DNA from: Cryptomeria japonica
Lineage: Eukaryota; Streptophyta; Pinopsida; Cupressales; Cupressaceae
Direction of reading: 5' to 3'
Length of the DNA stretch: 64,000 nt
Assembly (NCBI RefSeq): GCF_030272615.1
Contig: NC_081407.1
Location: 377,445,132-377,509,131 of the forward strand
The position numbers and the translations under genes are program-made. Shown piece by piece: positions 32,219-45,130 of the stretch. The stretch's first letter is position 1; each line of letters begins with the position of its first letter. The notes below the pieces were generated by a model, which saw only the letters and a program-made list of their open reading frames with translations, had not been told where the DNA came from and did no database searches.

Positions 32219-32457
32219 TTAATTAAACATTTTATATTTTTTTAATTTTAAGTTTCTACCAGAGGGGGTAGATCCCTTTGTTATTTCATATCATGCTTAG
32301 TACATCCATCAGCGAAGGGAAATTATCCCTTTAGCTAGAACATAACATTGACCCTGGGAAGGAGAAAATAGATCACCATAAAGGCTTACATGGTTACCAA
32401 AAGTAATAATATTGTAATTCTCCAAACCTTCAAAAACTAGCTTTAGTTCCTCCCCCA

Positions 32458-32816
32458 TTATTTTCTTTTTTTCCATGTAACCACGACATCGAAAACCCCT
32501 ACAATGAAACTGCTCTTTGGATTGGCCTTAATCTTGACCAACTCACAGATAACGATGTATCTAAAATCTGGCTTCACCAATTTGTTGGCATACCTAGCAG
32601 CTTCGAACCCTGTTGCCTGGATGATATTGCAGAAAAATATCTCTAAAAGGGCCCCATCGTGAATATGGCCACCAGAAGATGAATCAGACCCAATCACCTT
32701 TTCAATGGCTGAGAGGACATATAGTCTTCCTCAATAACAAATAACCTCTGAATTTGTTCTTCAGCACTTTCTTGCAAGCAATTACACTAGATCCTAAATA
32801 GCTTTATCCCCGCCAT
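32458..32816 (-). pseudogene. Short reading frame after RNase H in the full-length LINE
   Basis: Starts at an ATG at 32816 (MAGIKLFRI), hits a stop after nine codons, and continues with CLQESAEEQIQRLFVIEEDY. After a frame change near 32697 it ends in GVFDVVVTWKKRK at 32458. It shows no clear similarity to ORF3 of the other LINE copies, although it occupies the same position between RNase H and the 3' end. It may be a separate ORF or the tail of ORF2. Confidence 0.4.
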
Positions 32817-33204
32817 CTTAGTATGCTATATGCAAGATGCAGACATTGCATTTTGCAATGTAATTTATAGCCTCTTTGCCAAAAGAAGGTGATCAATAAA
32901 TTACACTAGCCATGTGATCACTCAGACCTTATCAGAAAACAAATATTAAAATGGATTTATTCAGATGACGCTCAAAGATATTCTCGACGTTACTAGAATT
33001 TAGATTTTGGTGCTTCTCTTTTTATTGTGTAGGTTATCTCTCCTACTCATAGTCTGATCTTGCCTCAGTCGTCTAATCATTGTCAGTCTTCCTATCTAGA
33101 CGGATCCTCCTTATCTATTTTATGACGATTACCCCACACCAACTTGTGAGAAATGTGTATTTTGTGTAGAGTCCTCTTGGAAGGCCTGAAGAAGCATCAC
33201 TGAA

Positions 33205-36200
33205 ACTTACCTCGAATCAAACACCGCATCCTCAATTTTTCTATTAATACCTTCATTAGCTAAAAAATCTACCTCCCTGTTTTCTTTGCGGTAGATGTGA
33301 ACTATGAATAAATCTGTAAGGAGCGTTAAACCTCTCTTTGATCATCAAGAACCATCTTGTCAATTTCCTGTTTGACAATTGATTTTTTCTAACTGCATTT
33401 ACAATTAATTTTGAGTCCCCTTCTATATCCAAATGATTCATTTTTGCCTCTATACAAAGCCTTAATCCTCTCTCCAAAGCCATCATTCCAGCTTCATTAT
33501 TGGAAGCCATCCCAATATAGCCATTAGCAGCAACCACCAGACTACCATTCTAGTCTCAGATTAAGCATCCATACCTAGCCTCCTTGAGGTTGCCTCTAGC
33601 GGCCCCATCAAAATTAAGCTCAAACTGACCTACTTCTCGCATATTCCATCTCGCCAAAATTCTATTTTTATTCTTAGTTTTAATGGTCCATGTAGCATTA
33701 TCAAGTTGCGGCCAAATACCCTATAGTCTTGTGTCCCATGAGGAATAAGATGTGATCTTTTTAAATCTTAGTTTACCTCTCTTTGTTTCACAAATGGTTC
33801 CCTGTATCTAATTTAAAAGTGAGTCGATGGACATCTCCTATTCACTAAATACCCTGTGATTCCTTTCCTTCTAGATATCTTTCATGCAATCATGGTTGGT
33901 CCAGTCAACCATACATCACCCCATACAGAGGATACACTCCCAATCGACCATCCACACAAAAATTCATATACAGTGAATTATTTTGTGCAATAGACCAACC
34001 CAAACTATCCATCAACCAATCCCAGCATCGAGAAGCAAATTGGCACTGCAGGGGCGAATGATTGGTAGTTTCCTCATTTTCTTTATATAAGGGGCAAATA
34101 CTCGATCCTTCTATGCCAATAGTTTTTAATCTCCCTTATAAGGATTTTCCCATGTAGTGCCACCTATAAGTAATCTTTGACATGAGGAAGAACCACCTTA
34201 TGCCAACAAATCTTTGATGGACATTGAATGTCACACCCCTTTCATTGTAGAGTATATCCTAGGTTTACGTTGTACTCCCCATTCTTTGCAGTGCACCAAA
34301 TAAATTCATCATTATCTCTGAATAAGATCATTCTCCTATTTTTTTAGTAGATTCTCCATCTTGGAGGCATCCTCTTCACTAAGATCACACATGTCAAGAA
34401 ATTGTCATCCAAAGAAGGAGACACCATCCTCCAAGAATATTACATAATCTATCAGATATATGCCAAATCTATTCTCCATGCCCCCAATCCATTCTCTTTT
34501 TTCGATTGTCAATTCTCCTTTCCATGAATCCCTCCAAAAACAAAAATTTCCTCTTATTGCCAAATTTCTAGGTTAAGTGCTTTGTAATTATTTTCCTACT
34601 CTCCCATATGAACTTCCATACCTTTGAGCCTCCCATAGTATTTTCCATAGTGACTATTCTTTCCAGCACCTTTCAGTCTAGATATTTCCTCCTCATTATC
34701 CCACACCACAATTTATCAGGGCATCTATACAATTTCCATGCCAATTTGGCACCCAATGCTCTAGAAATTCATTTTTCGAAGACCAGCACCTCCATCCTCT
34801 TTTGTCATGCATATCATTTCCCAATTAATTAAGGGAATCCTTCTCTCCTCCTTAGTTCCTTCCCATAAGAATCGTGTCATGTATCCATCCAATACCGATA
34901 TAGATTTTCTTTTGAGTTCAAAACATGACATCACATAGATAGGCACCACAGATAAGACTACTTTGATCATTGTGTTTCCACCCGCTTGTGATAACCATCT
35001 AATTTTCCATGCCATGGTCTTGGCTTGGCACTTATTAATAGTTTCCCCCAATGCGTGGTCCTACCACATCCCAAGAACAACTGAGCGCCCAAATATTTTG
35101 CCAAAAATGTAGAAACTTTGAAGCCAAGAATCCCAATGATGCATTTCTATAGACATTTATTTGTATTTATGAAAAAGATTTCTAATTTTACCTTGTTCAT
35201 AGATTGCCCCGATGCCTCTAAATATTCTTCTAATGTAGCTTTATGACTTTGGCTTCTACAATAGTGGCCTCTCTAGACAACAGCGTATCATTAGCAAATT
35301 GAATGTATGTGTAATCAGGTTCAAATCATTTGAAATTGATATACCCCTCCAATCCCCCAACAACATCCTCTACCTAATACTTTTGATAAGTGCCTCCACC
35401 ATGAGCACAAAAAGGAATGGAGAAATCAAATTGCCTTGTCTGATTTCATTAGTTGCTTGGAAGAAACCATTCATGGATCCATTATCGAAACCAAATTTGT
35501 TTAGGACTTGCGATGGAAACTCCCAATTCACTCGATCATTTGCTTTAACTCACATCAAGCTTAATAACCATTCCTTTAGAATTTTTTCTCATATTTGATT
35601 GAATGGTTCATTTCTAAAGTTGTAATGATGCTATATGTTATTTCCCTCCTTGAAATAAAGTCATTTTATTCCTCTATAATCAACTTATTGATACAACATT
35701 ACAGTCTGTTAGCCATGGTCTTCAAAATAATTTTTTATAATGAATTGCATAATGATATCAGTCTATATTCCTCTATTCGCTCACAATAATTTTTCTTGGA
35801 TATTAGAAAAATGATTGTATTATTTAGTTCTCTGACAAATCTCTTGCTTTTCTAAAAGTCTTCAACCACTTCCTGTATATCTCCCCCCATGAACTACCAA
35901 CACATTTGAAACAATTTCACTATGAAGCCATCAGAATTGGGTTCCTTATTAGGTTGCATTTGAAATAATGTGTTTCACACTTCCTCTAGAGTGTATGGTG
36001 AAGTCAACATTTTATTATCCTCCTTACTCACAATATTGAGAATTATGCTTAAAAGATTATCCGTTTGATCTACATCGCTCTGGATGCTAGTGCCAAAAAA
36101 ATTATGAAAATAGTCCACCACAATCAATCCAATATCATCTACATCATAACACCAAGTCTCGTCCTCCCTCTCAACACCATCAATTTTGTTAAGAGTGTTT

Positions 36201-37322
36201 TTTTCCTTCACATATGTGTGATTTTTTTTTGTGTTCGCATCTCCTTCTGCAATCCAAATTTCTCTCGCCTTATATCTCTAGTAAATTTCTTCTTTTTCAA
36301 GCAGGTCTGCAAGCTTAGTTTTCAACTCCTTTTCTTTTATATATTCTACTTCAGTCATTCTAGTTTGGATATTTTTTTAATTTAAAATATTTAACTCTTC
36401 CTCTATATCAATTTTCTCTACAATTTTTTTTTTTGAAACTCTCCCTATTCCAAATTTTAACCTTTTCTTTAATATATTGCAATATTTTCACTAAGCGAAA
36501 GCTAGGTGTACCTTTAATAAAGTTTCATTCTCTCCATCAATATTCCAATTTGTCAATGAGAATATAATATTTCCACCATATTCTCTCAAACTTGAAATAG
36601 CCTCTCAGAGGTTTTTTCGCAATTGCCCATCTCCAACTGGATAGGAAAATGATCTGGAATTATGATTAGAAGGATCAATGAGGAAAATGTCATATTGCTA
36701 TATATCCATTCGCTTCCTAGAAGAAAGTGATGCAGTCTTTCTGATATATTGGTGAAGCCAATTCTTCTGTTGGTCCAAGTGTATAGACCATTCTTTGGAA
36801 TTACATCAAAAAGTCTATTCTCCTCTACAAATTGCTTGAAATCGCTCATTATTCTATTTATCTTGGTGATGCCACCACTCTTCTCCCTCAAATCAAGGAT
36901 GGCATTGAAATCTCCACCAAGTATTGGATTGACTATATCTTTCATCTTCTCCTTCAAAATTTCCCATATCCTCGCTTTGTCTTCCATTTTGGTGGACCCA
37001 TAAATGTTAAAAAGCGGGAACTTCATGCTTGTATTTCTACGCTTGACTTCACACATCATCCTATGGAGATCTTTCTCTAGCAAACGGATGTCAACTTTGA
37101 ATGGATTCCAAATTACACCCAATCCACCTGACAGTCCTAACACCTCTTAAAAAACACCCTCCCATTTCCAACAAAATTTCAAGAAATTATCTATATTGGC
37201 TTGTTAATCTTTATTTCCTGGATAAGTACAATTTCACTTGGATTCTTCTCCAGATAGTTCCTAAGTAAGTGTCTCTTTTTAGGGACTGATAGGCCCCTGA
37301 CATTCCATTTAATGATCCTCAT
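33205..37322 (-). pseudogene. LINE ORF2: endonuclease, RT, zf-RVT, RNase H
   Basis: Starts at the ATG at 37322 (MRIIKWNVRGLSVPKKRH). The endonuclease has QEIK, LGGDFNAILDLREKSGG near 36900 and DHFPIQLEMG near 36640. RT blocks include RLISLC near 35770 and a catalytic box near 35285-35310 reading FANDT where FADDT is expected, so one catalytic Asp is lost. KTMAWKIRWLSQAGG and WEGTKEERRIPLINWE lie at 35020-34850. A zf-RVT region CPLYKENEETTNH lies near 34060-34110. RNase H at 33620-33210 has NNEAGMMALERGLRLC and DIEGDSKLIVNAV. Numerous stops and frame changes confirm a dead copy. Confidence 0.88.
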
Positions 37323-37377
37323 TGATCCCCAAGGGAGGCTTTCCATCCCTTGGTCATGTTCAGGAAATCAGCCACAC

Positions 37378-38589
37378 TTACAATTCCTTTCTCCTTTTCT
37401 TTATCTTCCTTTTTTTGCTTATTACTCCTCCTCTCTCTTCCCTTCTTCCTTCTAAGTAATATAAATTAGTCCATTGGCTAATACATCGGGGATATGTTAT
37501 ATCTAATTTATCTATTTCAAAAAAGTTCTCGTCTAAATCTGCCTCTTCCACTTCATTGTCTATGTTTTCCCCATCTGTATTTCTATATGTTTCAACAATT
37601 AGCGGACCATAATTTTGCCTCTGACTATCTTTAGCAGATGATGAAGTGTTGTGTTTTATACCACCCACTTTCTCTATCAAATTTGACTCCCCTTCACAAT
37701 GATTGTCATTTATTTTCTATGCGGCTGCATCTTTCTTGTGAACAATGTTTTTCTCCTTTGGCATCCATTTTTTTGTCATCTTAGCCTTCACTCTGTAGTC
37801 CTTTTGTACATGATTTCTTTTATTGGATCATGAACAAAAATTATTTTCTTCTGGTATCTTTATTTGCTACAACCAATTGCCTTGAACACATAACCAATTT
37901 TTTTTAGTATCGGTCTAACCTCCGTGATACAAATTCTTGCATAGATGTATAAATTATTGTCTACCAATTCTACATCTATCTCCATAAGAGTTCCCAATGA
38001 TCTTCCAATTTTTTCGAAGCATTCTTCTGACAAATATTTTGTTGGTAAATTATACATTCTAATCCATGTTGGTCTATGATATGGGTTTAAGTTTAGAGGA
38101 CCAAAATTTGGGTACCATGGTTTTATATATAGTGGATGATCATTCATAGACTAGAGTCCATTTTGCAAGATTTTCTCCTTTTCCTCCGTACTTCCAGAGA
38201 TGACAACAAAAAACCTTTTGGTAGAAATTTTATAATTGATGGCTTTTTTCCTAGTTTTCTTCCACCCATGCCCTAATTTTTTTCTGTTTGAAATTAGGCC
38301 CAATGATTTTGCGAATAATTTCCAATTCCTCAAATGATTTAGTTTCTACTTCAACTTCCTCTACTATATCAATTGTTTGATGTATACTATGCATCGAGGA
38401 TGAACGTGGAGATTAGGAGTCTTCCCGATTATCCTCTTCTTGGGATTCCCTTCTATTCTCAGGGCCATTTTGATCACCAATTCCTCCCTTTACCTTACTA
38501 AGTATATCTCCCTCCCTTCCATTATGTGCCTTACCAGATCTATCATCCCTAGGTTGTTTTAATGGTCTACTTGCAGAGTGTCCTTTCAT
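37378..38589 (-). pseudogene. LINE ORF1 (DUF4283)
   Basis: ATG at 38589 (MKGHSASRPLKQPRDD). The DUF4283 core lies at about 38330-37900: KRFFVVISGSTEEKEKILQ, RPTWIRMYNLPTKYLSEECF and IGRSLGTLMEIDVE. A knuckle-like stretch near 37840 (FCS...RNHVQKDY) has lost Cys residues. The C-terminal part (37680-37378) is acidic then Lys/Arg-rich (KKRKIKKRRKEL). Several stops interrupt it. ORF1 ends about 55 bp before ORF2. Confidence 0.85.
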
Positions 38590-38604
38590 CCTTCTTAATT
38601 AAAC

Positions 38605-39082
38605 TAATTAATTATAATAAATATAATTAATTTAGATTTAATTATAAATTATGATTTTAATATTAATTTGGTAATTGAAATATGAAATGTTAATAAAAAT
38701 ATTTTTATTTAATTTAATACTTATGAATATATAAAGGTTGATGAAGATTTGAATATAGTTTGTTTTGAATATTAGGAATTGTAGACCACATATCAATAAT
38801 TATTTTGGAATAACAATAATTTCTAGATTCTTTGTAGGGATGAGTTTGTCAATTTGAAACTAATCAACTACAAAATTATTTTGGGTTCATATATTATAAT
38901 GTGTGATCTATCTAGACTATTTTTCTTCACTTTGATTAATGTATTGCAATTTCATTTGTGCTTCACAATATCTATGGATTGGCACTATTTATAAATACCT
39001 TTGTAGAGATATTTATTTGTCACAATAGAATCCATTCTCCTAGGTCAATACTAAAAAATATGCACAAATTATAAGTAATAAC
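38605..39082. other. AT-rich spacer between two LINE insertions
   Basis: Nothing recognisable. It begins with the right TSD of the 32229-38594 LINE and ends with the left TSD of the 39097-41363 LINE. Confidence 0.6.
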
Positions 39083-39096
39083 AATCTTCAATAATG
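39083..39096. repeat. Left TSD of the 39097-41363 LINE
   Basis: AATCTTCAATAATG; the right copy at 41364-41377 is AATCTTCAGTAATG, one mismatch in 14. Confidence 0.85.
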
Positions 39097-41363
39097 TGGG
39101 TCGGGTGGGTGGGGGGTGGCATCATTAGGGATATAAAGGGAATTATTGTGTTGGTCTATGTGGCAAATTTTGGAATCTAGACCCCAAGATTAGTTGAAGT
39201 GGTGGGGCCTTCTATGACATATCTCTTACTAACTACAAAGGATTGCAAAAGATCATCATTGAAGAGGACTCCAAAAATGTAATCATGATTCTTTATGGTG
39301 AAGCATCCCCAGATTGGCCTGTGAAAGAACTCATGGTTGAATTCTAGCACATTCTTTCAACAATTGGACAAGTTTGACTCACCTGCACCCTTAAGGAGGG
39401 GAATGAATCTGTTGATAGGTTGGCCAATCAAGGTCTGTACACTAGTTTTATTAAACTGTGGACTACCTTGCATGAGCTACCAAGTGATGTTCATGTTACA
39501 ATCTAGGATGACATAAGCACAAATGTGGTGCAAAGATCTAAGGACTTCCATTTTAATTATGGCATTTTCCTTCATTTTTTATAATCATTACACGACAGGG
39601 AGATTGCCTTTTATATTTGTGAAAAGGGCTACCTTTTCATAAACCATTGTTTTTTGTCATTTTTCCTATTTTATCTTTGTCTTACCCTTTCCTTGTCATA
39701 CCATAGGGAGAGATCTTATACAGACTAAGCTGGATAATTGTGACAATTTTAAAAAGGATGAAGTTATTTGGTTTGTGATTAAAAGGATAAATATTTTCAC
39801 CTTTGTTGAGGATATGAAAGGCTTTAATACCTCTCTCTTTGAACAATTATCTCACTTCTTCGATGAGGGAAAGGTCTACATGGGAGATGTGTCCTTCACC
39901 AACTTTATGGAACTCATAGTGGCTACTGTTGGGCTCTTAGTGGAGAGTGTGGCTTTCCCTAAAAAATCTCTCATTTGCAGATTGGATTTAATAGAAAGGA
40001 CCTCCCAAGAGAATAGGAGGTTGCGCTAATCCTAATGAAATACATCACCCCAGATGGAAAGTATGAAATATTGTACTACCAACTGTTTCTTATACTAAAT
40101 CATTTTAGACACGGTGTAAAATAAATTTTTCCTTCTAGATGTTTTCATCCCTGACTCAATCTGTTGTTATGATCAAGTCTAAGGAAGTGCTTCACCTTCA
40201 CTACGGGTTAATCCCCACGCTTTATAATTTCTAGTCGGTTATGTCCCCTTCCAACAACCCTAGTATAAACTTTATTGGCCCCTTTTCGAATTCTACCCTA
40301 GTCATGGAGTTGTCTAATAGCCTAGAGAATAATTGTAAAGGTGCCTCCAACTCTACTATAGTCACTCCCCTATCTAAAAAAATGGAAACCTAGGTCAATC
40401 TTTAGTGTATTGTTAAGATGAATAATATTGAAACCCAAACCCAATTGTAGAAATAGAATTGTCAAAGGACCGGTCATTGAGGAGGTTATCTCTGAGGACT
40501 CCTCTTCCTCCTAGACTATAGGCTCATAATGGACCCCTAATAATTATATCCCTAATGCTACTATGATAGCCCCTAACCCTTGTATGCCACTTATGGATTC
40601 ACGTCCTCCCTCCCCTATTTCGTCCCCTAGTGCTTGGGAGTTACTAGAGATAGTGGACAAATTTAATGAAATCTTTCATTGGTTCCTATCCCAACTCCAC
40701 ATTGCTAAGAGGAAAATTAATAGACTGGAGGCTTTGGCTGAGGTGGAGGCTAGGACTACTGACTAGTTGGTAGAGGACAAATATGATAGAGGTTGGATGG
40801 CAATGAAGAAGAAAGAAAAGAAATGGATAGGGATATCTTTGACATCTAGAGGACAACCAAAAAATTTTGAAAAGAAAATTGTAAGAAATTGTAGTGTATA
40901 ATAGGGAAATAGAGTCCAAAAATTTATCTTTTATATAGGTTATCTAGGAAGAGATTGAACAAAGACATGCTAAGAGGAAGAGGTCCATGGAGATTGTGGC
41001 TAGTACTACTTTGGAGCCAATTAGTACCATGTCATCAAGGTGAAAGTTGAATCCCATAATATTGCTCCTGGCAAGAGCATGGTAAAAGACTATCTTTTCT
41101 TGAAAAAGCTAAGAAGATCATACAAGACTGGCAAGCTATTAAACCCCTAGATTGTGGACCATTGGTTGGCATCTTCTATGGGTGGTGTTTTTTGGTGTTG
41201 TTTGTGTTTGGTCTTGGTTCTATTTGCATCTAGTTTTAGTTTATGTTATTCGATGGTTTTGGATTTTTGTTGTGTTTGTTGGTCCTAATGTTGGGTGTTC
41301 TCGCTCCTTGTGACAACCCTTTATTTTGATGTCTAACTACTATGTAAGGCCCTCTATCAGAAT
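39097..41363 (+). mobile_element. 5'-truncated LINE: RNase H, ORF3, 3' UTR
   Basis: Plus-strand copy of the same family as 28237-30719. RNase H at 39097-39540 has broken but readable GLQKIIIEEDSKNVIMIL and KEGNESVDRLANQGL. ORF3 follows from 39703, then a T/G-rich 3' UTR (TTTTTGTTGTGTTTGTTGG, as in the minus-strand copy) ending near CTCTATCAGAAT. Flanked by a 14 bp TSD with one mismatch. Confidence 0.83.
39703..40905 (+). pseudogene. LINE ORF3, second copy
   Basis: The start codon is now ATA (39703-39705), followed by GRDLIQTKLDNC, which aligns with MGDDLIQTKPDSC of the 30073 copy. The N-terminal part stays open to about 40027 (FVEDMKGFNTSLFEQLSHFF; YMGDVSFTNFMELIVATVG). After a frame change, KEVLHLHYGLIPTLYNF matches the middle part. 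From 40563 a C-terminal segment has FLSQLHIAKRKINRLEALAE, matching KKIN...EATNEAEAKAN in the other copy. Stops at several places. Confidence 0.65.
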
Positions 41364-41377
41364 AATCTTCAGTAATG

Positions 41378-41559
41378 CATGCATATAAATTTGTGAAAAA
41401 CTAGATTCCCTTTAATGCACCAATCTGATTTTACACATGTCACTGATAGTTAAATAATGCTTGATGATTAGGACATGAATATAATGGATGTCTTTAAATA
41501 TAAAGACATGATGTCTCATTAATTTTTTTGTTTATTTATCTTTAGTTAATAAGGATAAA
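41378..41559. other. Short spacer, nothing recognised
   Basis: AT-rich flank of the LINE insertion before the duplicated block begins. Confidence 0.5.
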
Positions 41560-42099
41560 AGTGGGATATCAGTGCAAATTTAATTTAAGGCAAGACTACT
41601 TGGTGATAGCATTAATGAATTTGTGACTATGAACTAGTCATAAGATAGAAAAGGGGATAGATCACAAGGGATAACATGTATATAAAAATAAATGTGATTA
41701 TCTATTTTCATTAAACTAGTTAATAAGACAAATGTATAAGAGTATGTGAGAATTAGAATGAAAATAAATAATAGATGCATAAGAACATGTGAAACTAATT
41801 AGATGAATAATCAAAGACAAGAGATATAAATTTACACAAAATTATTTTGTTTATAAATAAATTTATGAGTCATGTTTGTCCTACTCCAAACAATTTAGAT
41901 TTATTGATGGAAAGAAAAATTATATTATGTGCAAAAGTAAAAAATCGGTTACAAACTTTGTTTACAAAAGTTTTTGAGTTTTGAAATTTCAATATATTGA
42001 ATTTAAGGCAATGAATTTGTGAACAAGATTAGGTTCCTTATCAACATGTTTCTTAGGATGAGGAGGAGAAGAAATGGAAGTGAGAAAAACATTGGAATC

Positions 42100-42400
42100 T
42101 CACTTTGTGATAATAAAATTATATTTGTGATGTATTTTGGGACCATATGTTTTCTCCAATTGTCTTTCCATATCACTTCTTTCACATATCCATTTTGCAA
42201 CTTTTGAGATATTGTTAGGAGGTCTCTTTGGTTTGTTAGCATCAATCATGTGTTGGTTTTGGGGCTGAGTAAGATGTTGAAGAAATCTAGGCCTCACATG
42301 ACTAGAAACATTATTAGTATTTACTTGATTAAGTTCTTTGTTCTCCAAGGACTCATCTTTAGGAGAGAGAATCAAGGAAAGTGCTAATGATTTCATCTTC
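42100..42400 (-). pseudogene. Second copy of the repeat-containing ORF (C-terminal part)
   Basis: Reads DESLENKELN, VSSHVRPRFLQH, NNISKVAKWICERSDM and KTYGPKIHHKYN. It corresponds to 17266-17650 without the stop found there, but is frameshifted upstream near 42375. One and a half of the tandem repeats can be followed to 42640 in other frames. Confidence 0.5.
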
Positions 42401-45078
42401 TTGCTCCAAGGTATCTTTATCAGTAAGCTAAACTTTGGGAGAAGGATTAACTATATCTATCAATGCTTCATCTCTAGGAAGAATGCCATGCATAGAAGGT
42501 AAAGTGACATTAAGGAAGGTGTTTATGATATCATCCTCTTCCTCTAGCATATCCTTAAGGGAGAGGAGCATTTTAGGAGAAAGATCAACATCATTCATCA
42601 AAACTTCATCCTTAGGAGAGAGAGAGAGTTTTAAAATAAGTTCTAATAATCTCTTATTTCACTAAAGTATTATCATAGGTACATATAATATTTATAAAAC
42701 TAAACTATCAAACTACCATCTCAAGCATCCAATAAATAAGAGACGTAGTACATGAAAATCATCAAATGATAAAGAGGAAATCACAAGCTAAAACCACCCA
42801 AATCCTTAGTCAAAATCTAATGCATAAATCCTAAGGTGAGTACAAAGACTAAAATACCATATTCTATACACTTGTAATAACATTGTCATTGTTCATTTAT
42901 CAATTTGGACACTTTAATTTAACTCTAATATCTACATTCAAAATGTTTTATGATGTGTCATGTGTTTGTCAACAAGTGTAACTATTTCTTACAATTCTCT
43001 GTGTGTCATAGATGTTTACATTTTTTACATGGGAGGCCTAACTTCCAATGTAGAATGTTTGATCCATTTCTCTTAGATTAGTGATTTTGGAGTAGACTTA
43101 AGGTCAACAAAAAAACATCAAGATTAGTTTCAACATGATTTGGAACCAAAATGAACTTTCTAAAATCACCTAAAATTTATTTTTTTATGCTCTTAACATT
43201 AGAATGCAAGGTTGAGTCACATTTCTTAACAACATAAAATTGTATCTACAATCCATTCCATGATGAAAAACAAGTATAAATTAAAATAAGATTATATCAC
43301 TAAAACTAAAAATATTTAGGACTAATATATTCTATTGATTTTATCAACTTATACGTAAAATACATCAAAATTAAGTATCTTTAAAAAAATAAAAAATAAA
43401 ATTTTAAATTTTAAAAAAAGACCCACATTAAATTAATGGTAAAAATTAAGATATAATACTAAGATTCTCTAGTTAAACAGATGATACAATGCTAAGATTT
43501 TAGAATTAGATAACGACTGATCTTTCATCATCACAAAATTTGAAGAGTTAAAGTTATTGACAAATAATATTCATTTAAACACCCAAATAAATTGTGTGAT
43601 TGAAGACCTTATTAATTATTTGAATAATAATTAATAATAATTAATAATCAATAATAGTCCATTTTAAGTACCATATAATCCAGTGATAAAATGAAAGGTT
43701 AACATAAAATAAATATAATAGATTACTCTATTATAGATTCGAACTTGGCATATATCTTGGTAATTGACACTGTTACAGTGATTCGAATTCTAATGCCAGA
43801 TATGTAACTAATCATAAAAAATAAATAAATAAAGACTCCGTAAGTTGGAACATGACTGGTTATATTTGGATAGATAAGCTTGACATAATAGTAAAAACTC
43901 ACTAAGAATAAGGTGTCATCCACAGTCGGCCCTGGTGTTGTCCCACCTTGTCCTTTTTTGTATTTATCCTACTGAATTCCTGGATTCTTCTTCATATAAT
44001 ATATCATGTAATTAACATCTGCTGTTGTTCATATGTGGATCTCATTGTTTTGGTAGTTCAAGTAGAGTGATGCAAATGTTAACAGTTAGTTTGAATTTTA
44101 GTGTGAATGTTTATGAAAAGGTTGCATATTAAAATTATGTGTATTTATATAGTTTAAAGAAATATGGATGTATCTGATTATGTTTCTAAAAAAATTTGAA
44201 AATGAAGTATAAAGCATATATGTAATATTAAAAATAGAAACAACCACATTACAACAAAAATGTAATTTCATTTATGTAAATTACAAATCTAACAAACTAA
44301 AATTATTTTATAAAATTATAATATGTAAACAATTTATTACGGAAATCAAGTGAATATTTTGAGGAGGAAAAAATATATATTTAATTGAACTTTTAAAAAA
44401 ATTGTTAACTTTTTTTAAATGAGAATTTTAATTCATATGCTTATTACTAGGTTTTTTTAAGAATATTATCGTAGTTAATAATACAAGTTTAACCCTCTTC
44501 TTTAGATTGGTTGTATTGAGAGATGTTCTAACCAATAAAAGATATTTGCCCTTGAAAAATTGATGTAAGAGATTTTAGGTATTCTACACATTTGTATGCT
44601 CATGACATTAATCCCAAGATTTCATACTTTTTTGTTACAATTCAATATGTCTTGGTATTTGGAGACATCCATTTGAACATTAAATTCATTGTCATGGTAA
44701 TTAAAGACATCCACTTAAACATTAAAGTTATGATAAAACAATCATAAAATAATCATTGACATTGATAAGGATTACTTAAGAACATTTCAATTTAGAGCTT
44801 TTGAAAAAATCATACTTTATATTTAATTCACTTGTATGTTTTCCTACTTGTTTTTTTATGTTTGTCATGAGTGTAAAATTAATCTAATAAAAAAAATTCA
44901 CCAAAACAAACTTGACGGTATTAAAATAATATAAAAGCAAGACTTTAAAGACTTTAAAACACTATTATATTATAAGCTTGTCCCAAAGAAATTGGCATAA
45001 TTGATATGTTTATCTAATGATGGAGTCTATCCCATTAGTTTGTTTTGACAGTTTACAATTCACTGTAATATCTAGCTC

Positions 45079-45086
45079 TATATAAG
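45079..45086 (+). promoter_or_regulatory. TATA box of the 97-codon gene
   Basis: TATATAAG 45 bp before the ATG at 45131, predicting a start of transcription near 45110 and a short 5' UTR. This region is deleted in the truncated copy at 27182. Confidence 0.55.
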
Positions 45087-45130
45087 TAGAAGAACGTACC
45101 CATTTTATCATAAGTATTCAATTTCAAAGA

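Larger units (their letters stand above)
32229..38594 (-). mobile_element. Near-full-length L1-type LINE, decayed
   Basis: 6.4 kb minus-strand element. A 10 bp candidate TSD TTAATTAAAC lies at 32219-32228 and 38595-38604. On the minus strand the 3' end reads CTACCCCCTCTGGTAG...AATTAAAAAAATATAAAAT. It contains ORF1 (DUF4283), ORF2 (endonuclease, RT, zf-RVT, RNase H) and a further short frame downstream of RNase H. Many stops are present. The 5' end lies only a few bases before the ORF1 ATG, so 5' UTR may be missing. Confidence 0.87.
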
